Positions 7,777 to 14,920 of a DNA stretch of 17,394 bases are shown here, one piece after another. The stretch lies in contig MGSU01000047.1 of NCBI GenBank assembly GCA_001799195.1, forward strand, positions 1 through 17,394, read 5' to 3'. A program made the translations under genes and the position numbers. This DNA comes from Deltaproteobacteria bacterium RIFOXYA12_FULL_61_11. Lineage in GTDB: Bacteria > Bdellovibrionota_F > JAHFAK01 > YA12-FULL-61-11. The notes below the pieces were generated by a model, which was not told the origin of the DNA, did no database searches, and was given only the letters and a program-made list of their open reading frames with translations. Numbering within the stretch: the stretch's first letter is position 1; the number at the start of each line of letters is the position of its first letter.

Positions 7777-8226
7777 ATGGCCATGTCGATCGATTGGGGT
7801 CGAGGGGTATTTTGTCTCGGACAGGACCAGGTCGAATTACTTGTGTTCGAATCTGCCTTGCGACGTCTTGGACTTGAGCGGGTATTTCTTGGTCGCGATG
7901 CCGAGCGCTTACTCCTCAGCGTACCGGATTATGGTACTGTCTTGATTTTGATCGATGCCGATGCCTGGGATGATTGGGCGGAGTTACGTTTCGTGCGAGA
8001 TCGTCATCCTCATGCGCAAATTATAGTATTCAAAGAATATCTTGAGAAGACCGAGGTGGCCCAATTCCTCCGAGAAGGGATCTATACCTTTTATTTAAAA
8101 CCGCTCGATGGAGTACTCCTTGATTGTTTACGTAGTCATCTTGCTCTTGAGTCTTCCAATGACGATGGATTGTCATTGGCGAGTAATGTATTTCGAACAA
8201 CGACTTCTGATATTGTCGTACACTAA
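7777..8226 (+). CDS. Stand-alone degenerate response-regulator receiver
   Basis: This 149-residue soluble protein has the receiver fold pattern with no output domain. Strand 1 is GVFCLGQDQVE, with only one acid where two are usual. Strand 3 is TVLILIDADAW and keeps an Asp at the phospho-acceptor place. Strand 4 is QIIVFKEY, lacking the usual Thr or Ser. Strand 5 is TFYLKPLDG and keeps the conserved Lys-Pro. The C-terminal 25 residues are polar and probably disordered. Phosphorylation is possible but the metal pocket is incomplete; it may act as an atypical single-domain switch. Two starts fit: ATG 7777 (GAAGG 6 bases upstream) and ATG 7783 (GGGAG 9 bases upstream), differing by two residues. 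There is no adjacent histidine kinase. The receiver assignment rests on strand pattern rather than strong motifs. Confidence 0.7.
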   Translation: MAMSIDWGRGVFCLGQDQVELLVFESALRRLGLERVFLGRDAERLLLSVPDYGTVLILIDADAWDDWAELRFVRDRHPHAQIIVFKEYLEKTEVAQFLREGIYTFYLKPLDGVLLDCLRSHLALESSNDDGLSLASNVFRTTTSDIVVH

Positions 8227-8272
8227 GCACCTCGAGATGTGCTGCCTTGAAGCCCCCTCTGCTAGCTCTGTA

Positions 8273-8284
8273 AATTCATGAATT
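8273..8284. repeat. Perfect 12-base palindrome AATTCATGAATT
   Basis: A self-complementary 12-mer lies 12 bases upstream of a TTGACA box in the gap before the fatty-acid operon. The place fits a repressor or activator site, but no binding protein is identified, and A+T-rich palindromes of this size can arise by chance. Confidence 0.35.
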
Positions 8285-8295
8285 GTACAAATAAA

Positions 8296-8324
8296 TTGAC
8301 ACCGAACACCGTTCGAGATTGATT
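8296..8324 (+). promoter_or_regulatory. Candidate promoter and operator of the fatty-acid operon
   Basis: A perfect TTGACA (8296-8301) is followed after 17 bases by TTGATT (8319-8324), a weak -10 (3/6). The spacer contains an inverted repeat CGAAC-ACC-GTTCG (8303-8315), where a bound regulator would block polymerase. Transcription from here would leave a leader of roughly 230 bases before the first gene. The -35 and the repeat are seen; promoter activity is inferred. Confidence 0.25.
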
Positions 8325-8565
8325 TCCCTTGAAGCGTAGGTCGAGGAGAAGAACCCCTCGTAGAATTCCATTGCATTGTCTTGGAAAATTGGCTAGATCT
8401 CTAGGGTCGGTGCTCGAGACCGCTCGACCATGCCCTATGCCAAGTAGAGCTAGGCCGCGAAGTACTCCGACTAGAACGTACACAAAAATTAGCGGTAGTG
8501 TTGACGTTTCATCGGTCTTGTCGGAAGACAGTGTTCTCGGGTAGATTCCTAAGGGGAGGATGAAG

Positions 8566-8784
8566 GTGTCAGGCTGGTTAGGTCGTACTCTCTTTTTCCT
8601 ACTATTGGTCGGCGTGCTTCTTGCATTATTTGTATGGTTGCGACCATATATGCCTTTTATCGGCAAACTTCCCGGAGATATTACCTTCACCGCTGGGCGC
8701 ACGATTTATCACCTGCCCTTGGCGACCTGTCTATTGGTGAGTCTGGTCCTTGCCTCGCTCGTGAAGCTATTGAGAGGCAAGTGA
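8566..8784 (+). CDS. DUF2905 family small membrane protein
   Basis: This protein of about 72 residues has two hydrophobic helices: TLFFLLLVGVLLALFVWL near the start and PLATCLLVSLVLASLVKLL at the end. Between them is the family hallmark PFIGKLPGDI, followed by a beta-like stretch ending YHLPLATC. That layout and the GKLPGDI and PLATC motifs match DUF2905, a bacterial inner-membrane family without an assigned function. The start is decided by the ribosome site: GGAGG at 8555-8559 abuts the ATG at 8560 (zero spacing) but sits 6 bases before an in-frame GTG at 8566, so GTG is preferred; using ATG adds two residues. It heads the fatty-acid operon, with only 3 bases between its stop and the next start. 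Its link to lipid metabolism is suggested by position alone. Confidence 0.82.
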   Translation: MSGWLGRTLFFLLLVGVLLALFVWLRPYMPFIGKLPGDITFTAGRTIYHLPLATCLLVSLVLASLVKLLRGK

Positions 8785-8787
8785 GGT

Positions 8788-9705
8788 ATGAGTACTAGGA
8801 AGGTAGAGGGGGCGAGGGATCTACAAGATAAGGGTGTAAGGTCTCGACAGGAAACGATTCTCGATCAGCAATGTATCGATTCCCTCTCGGTACAATGCTA
8901 TCGTGATGCTATTGCAATTCCAGGAGAAGATGATATTCCTGGGGACGAGATGGTACCTCCCTTCTTTACTGTACGTGCATTATGGAAGTTCTTGAAGGGA
9001 AACCTCGAATGCCTGCGATGGGGAGATTGCACTACGGCGGTTATCCATCTTGAACAGGAACTCCATATTTCGTCCCTACCGCGTATCGGTGATGAGTACG
9101 AGCTGACGTGTACGGTAGAAAATGTAAAAAAGAGAGGGACATTACTCCTCCTTCGCGTCTCGGGTGTTGTGCGGGTAAAAGGGCTCGTATTTTTGGAACA
9201 TGCAAGCAGTTTTTGCATCAAACCATCGGTTCTCCATAGTGTTTCGGACGATCATTCGACCATAGTACCCGTGAACACTGACCTTTTCGAGGCCCATGGG
9301 CAAATCCAGTGTGCAAGGTGGACAGTCCCGATAGATCAGCCTCGACACTATGCCGAGGCCTCTGGAGACTATAATCCCGTCCATTTTGACCATAAAGTCG
9401 CCAGGCGATTCGGATTCTCCGCTCCTATCGTACACGGGCTCTGTACCCTAGCCCGAACCCTTGAAGCACTGAACCAAGCTGTACTAGGCTCTGGCTTGAA
9501 TCGTTTGAACAGTATTTTCACGAGGTTCAGTTATCCTGTATACCCCGGAGATATCCTGAGGTTGTTCTGTGAGAAGTCTAGTGGTCCAAAACTACGTTTT
9601 CAGGTGGTGAACCAACGAGGAGAGCCCGTACTACAGCGCGGAATAATCATCTCTAAATACAATGAGTATGATGGAAATAACAAGAGAAGTAAGGAGTGGC
9701 AATGA
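8788..9705 (+). CDS. MaoC-like double-hotdog acyl-CoA hydratase/dehydratase
   Basis: This 305-residue cytoplasmic protein appears to be a double hotdog. Residues 40-150 form a divergent first hotdog of the FAS1-dehydratase-like type with no catalytic motif. Residues 175-290 form a MaoC domain with the hydratase-2 motif YAEASGDYNPVHFD (188-201); Asp194 and His199 match the catalytic pair. The motif continues with an IVHGLCTLA helix. Such enzymes add water to enoyl-CoA, typically giving the (R)-3-hydroxyacyl-CoA, or dehydrate it in reverse. The start at 8788 has only GAGG one base upstream, a poor ribosome site, so it may depend on coupling with the DUF2905 gene ending 3 bases earlier. Its stop overlaps the start of the dehydrogenase gene (ATGA). 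The chain specificity and direction of the reaction cannot be read from the sequence. Confidence 0.85.
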   Translation: MSTRKVEGARDLQDKGVRSRQETILDQQCIDSLSVQCYRDAIAIPGEDDIPGDEMVPPFFTVRALWKFLKGNLECLRWGDCTTAVIHLEQELHISSLPRIGDEYELTCTVENVKKRGTLLLLRVSGVVRVKGLVFLEHASSFCIKPSVLHSVSDDHSTIVPVNTDLFEAHGQIQCARWTVPIDQPRHYAEASGDYNPVHFDHKVARRFGFSAPIVHGLCTLARTLEALNQAVLGSGLNRLNSIFTRFSYPVYPGDILRLFCEKSSGPKLRFQVVNQRGEPVLQRGIIISKYNEYDGNNKRSKEWQ

Positions 9706-11300
9706 AAACGCCGTATTTCAATGACGATCACGAAGCCTTCAGACAATCGGTCAGGAAATTCGTTGAAGGTGAATTGACGCCTCAAGCGGAAGAATGGGAA
9801 AAGGAACGGCGAATACCAAAACGGATATTCGCTCGTCTTGGCGAGATGGGCTATCTAGGTATCAATTATTCCGAGGAACTTGGGGGCAGTGGACTCGATT
9901 TCTTCTACAGCGTGGTGTTTTTCGAGGAATTAGTGCGTTGTCAGGTTTCCGGTTTGATGGCAGCAGTCGGTGTTCAATCCTATATGGCTACCCCGCCGAT
10001 CATGCATCTTGGATCTCAATACATAAAGGATGAGTTTCTCCTCCCGGCCATCCAGGGGAAGAAAATCGGTGCTCTTGCCATCACCGAACCGAATGCAGGG
10101 AGTGATGTCGCAGCGATTCGCACCTCCGCGCGCCTTGAGGGAGAGTACTATATCGTCAATGGCTCGAAAACCTTCATAACGAATGGTTGCAACGCCGATT
10201 TTGTGACCATGGCGGTGCGTACGAGCCAAGATGGTGGTTTTATGGGTATCTCTCTCCTTGTGGTAGATACCACTACCTCGGGCTTCAGAGTAGCGAGGAA
10301 ATTGGACAAGTTGGGTTGGTGGAGTTCCGACACGGCCGAGTTGGCCTTTGAAGACATGCGAGTTCCCCGGACCAACCTTCTCGGACAGGAAGGCAAGGGT
10401 TTTTATTATATTATGAACAATTTCCAATTAGAACGCCTGATTGCCGCTATCACGTCTATGGCAGGTATCGACCTGATGCTGTCAAAGACCCTCGAGTATA
10501 TGGCTTCTCGAGAGGCCTTCGGCAGGCCCATCAGCAAGTTCCAGGTTCTACGACATCGATTGGCAGATCTCTATAGCGAACTCGAGGCTGTTAGAGCCCT
10601 GACCTATCAATGTTCTTGGGGCTATGACCGTGGGGACTACCTGGTAAAGGAAATCACCATGGCTAAGTTGTTGGCCACGGAGTTGGCCGTGAAGACAGCC
10701 AACGAATGCGTACAGATGCATGGTGGTTATGGCGTCATGGAAGAGTATCCGGTGGCAAGGATGTATCGCGATACACGCATCGGTACCATCGGGGGGGGGA
10801 CCTCTGAGATCATGCGCGAAATCCTTGGGAAAATCGTGATCGATGGAATGGACTTCTCAACCTTCTCTCCAGCGGACGACCAACCAGAAGAAGAGGCATC
10901 GTTCTCGAAGAAGCAAACGATGGAAGCAGGGGGAAGCCAGGTTTCCTCCGAGAATCCCGCTCTTGAGGCTGCCTCTGTTTGCACCTGTGCTCAACTCGTT
11001 GCCACCTATCCGGCTCGGTTCCTCCCAGATAAAGCAGGTGGCTTCAATGGAACGGTGCATTTCAAGCTCACCGGAACCTCCGGTGGACAGTACACGGCCG
11101 TGGTCAAACACAGTGAACTCACAATATCCGAGGGACTTGAGGGGACCACCGATTGTCTGGTGGAGGCAAGCGACGAGACCTTCCTCGGGATCGAGAAGGG
11201 AACGCTCAACCCACAAATGGCCTTTATGATGGGCAAGATCAAGGTCAGCAACGTTGGTATCATGCTCAAGTTCATGGCGTTCTTCAGGCCGCTGCGATGA
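9702..11300 (+). CDS. Acyl-CoA dehydrogenase fused to SCP2 lipid-binding domain
   Basis: This 532-residue protein combines an FAD acyl-CoA dehydrogenase (about 1-385) with a sterol-carrier-protein-2 domain (about 425-532), joined by an acidic and Ser-rich linker (388-422). Dehydrogenase marks are ITEPNAGSD (127-135), ITNGCNADF, QMHGGYGVMEEYPVARMYRD (338-357) and GGGTSEIMRE. The position holding the catalytic Glu in medium- and short-chain enzymes is Gly365 (IGGGT); instead Glu244 in FQLERL lies where long-chain and isovaleryl-CoA dehydrogenases keep theirs. The SCP2 part shows FNGTVHFKLTG, DCLVEAS, and GTLNPQMAFMMGKIKVSN, typical of that fold. The start ATG at 9702 has AAGGAG 5 bases upstream and overlaps the previous stop. 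The tail could hold or deliver lipid acyl chains to the active site. A run of nine G (10791-10799) encodes Gly364-366. Confidence 0.92.
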   Translation: MKTPYFNDDHEAFRQSVRKFVEGELTPQAEEWEKERRIPKRIFARLGEMGYLGINYSEELGGSGLDFFYSVVFFEELVRCQVSGLMAAVGVQSYMATPPIMHLGSQYIKDEFLLPAIQGKKIGALAITEPNAGSDVAAIRTSARLEGEYYIVNGSKTFITNGCNADFVTMAVRTSQDGGFMGISLLVVDTTTSGFRVARKLDKLGWWSSDTAELAFEDMRVPRTNLLGQEGKGFYYIMNNFQLERLIAAITSMAGIDLMLSKTLEYMASREAFGRPISKFQVLRHRLADLYSELEAVRALTYQCSWGYDRGDYLVKEITMAKLLATELAVKTANECVQMHGGYGVMEEYPVARMYRDTRIGTIGGGTSEIMREILGKIVIDGMDFSTFSPADDQPEEEASFSKKQTMEAGGSQVSSENPALEAASVCTCAQLVATYPARFLPDKAGGFNGTVHFKLTGTSGGQYTAVVKHSELTISEGLEGTTDCLVEASDETFLGIEKGTLNPQMAFMMGKIKVSNVGIMLKFMAFFRPLR

Positions 11301-13084
11301 ATGAAATAAGCAACATCTACCACCTGCTAGTTCGGGGTGCGGAACGAACGCCGAAAGCCATCCGCTTCAGCGAAAAAAAAGCAGGCGTTTGGATGGGAAC
11401 CGATAACGCTACCCTGTTGCGGCAGGTGCAGCATCTCGGTCGGTTCCTACGCGAACGAGGGCTCGAACCAGGTGAACGCTGTGCCATCCTCGGTCAGACT
11501 TGCCAGTGCTGGGCCTTGTGCGACCTGGCGGTGTATGCTGTTGCTGGTGTGAGCGTGCCGATTTATCCCAATCTGCGGCTTGAGGACATTGCGTATATCA
11601 TCGACAACAGCCGTGCTCGGATCCTCTGCCTCCAAAGCCAAGAACACCTTGTCGAGGTCGAGGCAGCCCGTCGCGCCGGAGGTATGCCCTCCCTGCGTGC
11701 AGTGCTTACCTTCAACACTATCGGAACGCTCATCGGCGAAACTCACGAGAACTCAAACCCTTTCCCGGGGGAAGTATCGAAGCGAGAGGATCTAGCTACC
11801 ATCGTTTATACCTCAGGAACCACCGGCCCTCCCAAGGGGGCCATGCTCACCCATGGAAACCTGTTGGCCGAGCAAGAAGGATTGATCGAGTGGTTCGATC
11901 AGATTGAACGTGGAGATGAACCACTCTCTCTCCTGACTTACCTGCCGCTCGCTCACATGATAGCGCGTAGCGAGGTGTATGCTGGCCTATTTCACGACTT
12001 GAGGGTCCATTTTGCCTCTGCACTCGAGGCTTTGGCGACGGAACTCCTCGAGATTGAACCCAGCATTCTGGTGGCGGTACCGCGAGTATTTGAAAAGGTC
12101 TACGAGAAGATTCATGACCAGATACGGTGCAAATCTCGGCTCCAGCGAGCTATTTTCTCCTGGGCAAAGCACCTCGGACTTCGCACCGAAGAGAAAAAAG
12201 AAACAGGAGAGCGTCTACGGTTGAATGAACAGGTCCAGTTGGCCCTCGCCGACCGCTTGGTCTATCGTACCATTCGATCTCGTTTCGGGTCCCGGTTTCG
12301 CTTCGCAATACTTGGTGGAGCCCCCTTCCCTCCTGTTGTACATCGTTTCTTTGCTGCCTGCGGGTTGACCTTGCTGGAAGGTTATGGTTTGACCGAGGTC
12401 AGTGCACTCTCTCATGGTACTCGCTTCGGAGAGGTGAGGGTAGGAACAGTTGGGAAACCCCTACGCTCGATCACCTGCCGTTTCGACAGTGACGGGGAAA
12501 TTCTGCTCTGCGGTCCTACCGTGTTCCTCGGATATTATGCCAATCCTGAGGCGACTGCTTCAGCCTTCGATGGGGCTTGGTTCCGCACGGGAGATGTCGG
12601 CCGGCTCGATTGCTATGGCAATCTGGTCATCACCGACCGGAAAAAGGACCTCATTATCACTTCTCAGGGTAAGAATATTGCACCTCAGAATGTCGAACAA
12701 GTGATGAGTCGTTCGCCATTGATCGAACAATTCTTGTGCTTTGGCGATCGGCATAAATATTTGACGGGAATGATTGTACCCAATGTACTGCGTCTCTCAG
12801 AACGGCTAGGTTGCAATCTCGGAACATTACCTGACTGGCATCTCGATACGAGAGTTCAAAAGGTTATTCAGACCGAGGTCGAACGTCTCAACCAACAGCT
12901 CAATCGCTTTGAGCAGATCAAGGCTTTTCTCGTGGTTCCCGAACCATTCACAGTTGAGAACAGTTTGATGACCCCGACGATGAAGATACGCAGAAGAGCG
13001 GTGTACCAGAAGTATCAGAAGCTCCTCGAGGCGCTCTACACGGCTGAGGAGATTGCGACGTCTAGTACCTCTATCATACCATGA
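11297..13084 (+). CDS. Long-chain acyl-CoA synthetase (AMP-forming)
   Basis: This 595-residue protein activates fatty acids to acyl-CoA through an acyl-adenylate, feeding the cycle encoded around it. It has the complete AMP-binding layout: P-loop YTSGTTGPPKGAMLTH (171-186), LTYLPLAH, the A5 motif EGYGLTE (361-367), WFRTGDVGRLD (428-438) with the ATP-ribose Asp, and hinge region DRKKDLIITSQGKNIAP. The C-terminal TPTMKIRRR supplies the usual catalytic Lys. The central insertion rich in Arg and Glu (about 266-330) resembles FadD15-type long-chain synthetases. The frame stays open upstream to 11153, but that part lies inside the dehydrogenase gene; ATG 11297 overlaps the previous stop (ATGA) and yields the normal N-terminus, so translation is probably coupled. 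It contains an A8 run at 11373-11380. Substrate length is inferred from family resemblance. Confidence 0.93.
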   Translation: MNEISNIYHLLVRGAERTPKAIRFSEKKAGVWMGTDNATLLRQVQHLGRFLRERGLEPGERCAILGQTCQCWALCDLAVYAVAGVSVPIYPNLRLEDIAYIIDNSRARILCLQSQEHLVEVEAARRAGGMPSLRAVLTFNTIGTLIGETHENSNPFPGEVSKREDLATIVYTSGTTGPPKGAMLTHGNLLAEQEGLIEWFDQIERGDEPLSLLTYLPLAHMIARSEVYAGLFHDLRVHFASALEALATELLEIEPSILVAVPRVFEKVYEKIHDQIRCKSRLQRAIFSWAKHLGLRTEEKKETGERLRLNEQVQLALADRLVYRTIRSRFGSRFRFAILGGAPFPPVVHRFFAACGLTLLEGYGLTEVSALSHGTRFGEVRVGTVGKPLRSITCRFDSDGEILLCGPTVFLGYYANPEATASAFDGAWFRTGDVGRLDCYGNLVITDRKKDLIITSQGKNIAPQNVEQVMSRSPLIEQFLCFGDRHKYLTGMIVPNVLRLSERLGCNLGTLPDWHLDTRVQKVIQTEVERLNQQLNRFEQIKAFLVVPEPFTVENSLMTPTMKIRRRAVYQKYQKLLEALYTAEEIATSSTSIIP

Positions 13085-13104
13085 CTCAAAGGAGGAGAGA
13101 GCCG

Positions 13105-14886
13105 ATGAAACACTTGGCACCTGGAGGAGGTTTCTTGTTCAGTCAGCGACCGGACATTTTCATCCGCGAAGATCTGAGCGAGGAGCAACGCGAGTTCGGA
13201 GCGACTGCACGGCGGCTTTTCGAAGAGGAGATTGCCCCGAAGATCGAGCAGATCGAGCACAAGGGCATTGTGGAGAGAGAGGGGCATACTACTCCTCTTG
13301 CCATCGATTTCCTCAAGAAGGCCGGGGAATTGGGTATCCTCATGGTCGACATCGATGAAGAACATGGTGGACTCGGCTTGGACAAGACGACCTCGATGCA
13401 CATGAGTGAGATGTTCGTCGGGAATGCCAGTATCGCTACCACCATCGGCGCTCATATCGGCATTGGGACGTTACCCATCGTGCTTTTCGGCAACGAAGAG
13501 CAGAAAAATACTTACTTACCCAAGCTTGTCACCGCAGAATTGGTGAGCTGTTATGCTCTCACCGAGCCGGGAAATGGATCTGATGCGCTCTCGGGTAAGA
13601 CCACAGCCGTTCTGCAAGAAGATGGTCATTACCTCATCAACGGGGCCAAACAGTTCATCACCAATGGTGCATGGGCCGATCTGGCCATTGTTTTCGCCAT
13701 GGTCGAGGGGAAATATTCAGCCTTCATCGTTGATTTGCACACCAAAGGCGTTGAACGTGGGGCAGAAGAGAAGAAAATGGGCCTACACGGTAGTTCCACC
13801 ACTGCCCTGGTCTTCGACACAGTGCGTGTGCCCAAAGCCAATCTGCTCGGTGAGATCGGGGATGGTCCCAAAATTGCTCTCAACATCCTCAATCTCGGGC
13901 GGCTCAAACTCGGCTTTTCTTCGCTGGGCAATGCCAAGAAAGTCCTTGATATGACCATTCGCTACTGTCTCGATCGTAAGCAGTTCGGGAATTACATTAT
14001 CAACTTCGAAGCTCAAAAAAACCGTCTAGCTGAAATGACTGCTCGAATATTTGCAGTTGATTCATTTGGTTACTGTGCTTCGGGGCTGATCGACGAAGCA
14101 ATTGCACGACTCAAAGGCGGAGAGGACCACGCCTCGCAGACGGTCAAGGTCTTGCGGGACCACGCCCTAGAGGCTTCGGTGATGAAGATCGCTGGTTCAG
14201 AGCTTCTCTCTTTCGTGTGTGATCGCTGTTTGAAAATGCACGGAGGCTATGGATTTCTCGAGGAATACCATGTCGAGCGGTTCCTCCGAGATAACGTAGT
14301 TGATATGATTTTCGAAGGTACGAATGATATCAACAGGATAGTGATATTCGATTTTCTGGTACGGCGTGCGATGTCCGGTGAGATCGGTTTTCGTGAAGGT
14401 ATCGAACGCCTTGAGACGGACCTTGCCTCCGCTGGTTCAGAGGTGAACGTAGGGTGTATAAGTGAAATCGAGATCCTGCTCAAGGGGGCGCGCCTGCTTG
14501 TCGCCAACCTTCTGAATCAAGTTCTCATACATCTTGGCAAGGCAGTACGCACCAATCAGATGGCCATGGTGAACGTCGCGGATGCCGTGATCGAGTCCTA
14601 TATAGCCTATGCCGCATTCTTGCGCATGAACAAGCTCCAGATGAGGGATGAGGGTAATCCTGTCTTGCTCCAGGCTGTCGTCCGTCTCCTGGCCGAACAT
14701 GCTCGTACCAAGATCATTGCTTTGACTCATGAGACTTTTGCCTCGATTCTCCCGGAAAACCTGCGTGCAGTTCGTTTGGCAGAGGTGGGGACCCTCTGTG
14801 CTGCGCTCCCGCCGATGGCCGATCTTTTTGCGCTGCGAAGGATCATTGCCGAGGAAGTATCCGATGCAGGCAAGTACAATCTTTGA
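13105..14886 (+). CDS. Acyl-CoA dehydrogenase with C-terminal extension (very-long-chain type)
   Basis: This 593-residue flavoenzyme introduces the alpha-beta double bond into acyl-CoA. The dehydrogenase core (about 25-420) has YALTEPGNGSD (150-160), FITNGAWADLA, the substrate and FAD helix KMHGGYGFLEEYHVERFLRD, and IFEGTNDINR. Here Glu404 occupies the canonical catalytic position, while the alternative position reads NLGRLKLG without Glu, the opposite of the SCP2-fused enzyme upstream. The 170-residue C-terminal part (424-593) is alpha-helical in look and resembles the extra domain of VLCAD/ACAD9-like enzymes, which helps membrane association or dimerisation. The ATG at 13105 has AAGGAGG 9 bases upstream; an upstream in-frame ATG at 13081, overlapping the synthetase stop, would add eight residues but has a poorer site. 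The gap to the synthetase is 20 bases. Confidence 0.92.
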   Translation: MKHLAPGGGFLFSQRPDIFIREDLSEEQREFGATARRLFEEEIAPKIEQIEHKGIVEREGHTTPLAIDFLKKAGELGILMVDIDEEHGGLGLDKTTSMHMSEMFVGNASIATTIGAHIGIGTLPIVLFGNEEQKNTYLPKLVTAELVSCYALTEPGNGSDALSGKTTAVLQEDGHYLINGAKQFITNGAWADLAIVFAMVEGKYSAFIVDLHTKGVERGAEEKKMGLHGSSTTALVFDTVRVPKANLLGEIGDGPKIALNILNLGRLKLGFSSLGNAKKVLDMTIRYCLDRKQFGNYIINFEAQKNRLAEMTARIFAVDSFGYCASGLIDEAIARLKGGEDHASQTVKVLRDHALEASVMKIAGSELLSFVCDRCLKMHGGYGFLEEYHVERFLRDNVVDMIFEGTNDINRIVIFDFLVRRAMSGEIGFREGIERLETDLASAGSEVNVGCISEIEILLKGARLLVANLLNQVLIHLGKAVRTNQMAMVNVADAVIESYIAYAAFLRMNKLQMRDEGNPVLLQAVVRLLAEHARTKIIALTHETFASILPENLRAVRLAEVGTLCAALPPMADLFALRRIIAEEVSDAGKYNL

Positions 14887-14920
14887 CTACTGCCACGAAA
14901 AGAATATGGAGGAGGATATC

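Larger units (their letters stand above)
8227..8559. other. 333-base gap without a convincing gene; possible control region
   Basis: No frame here has a ribosome site plus a credible protein. It begins with a weak stem right at the receiver stop (AGCAC at 8226-8230 with GTGCT at 8239-8243) that lacks a T-run. Next come a 12-base palindrome (8273-8284), a TTGACA box with an inverted repeat behind it, and two further imperfect hairpins (CGAGG/CCTCG, 8342-8360; GGTCG/CGACC, 8405-8429). It could be the promoter and long leader of the fatty-acid operon, or the remains of a lost gene. Confidence 0.5.

Noticed and set aside
8226-8243. Stem at the receiver-gene stop as a terminator
   Set aside because: Only five perfect pairs, a mismatch and no T-run downstream.
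8329-8544. A 71-codon plus-strand Arg-rich frame in the same gap
   Set aside because: No ribosome site and an Arg/Pro/Ser-rich chance composition.
8262-8702. A 146-codon minus-strand frame across the gap before the fatty-acid operon, with a hydrophobic stretch
   Set aside because: It starts antisense inside the DUF2905 gene, has no ribosome site, and its composition is like a chance frame; no family features are visible.
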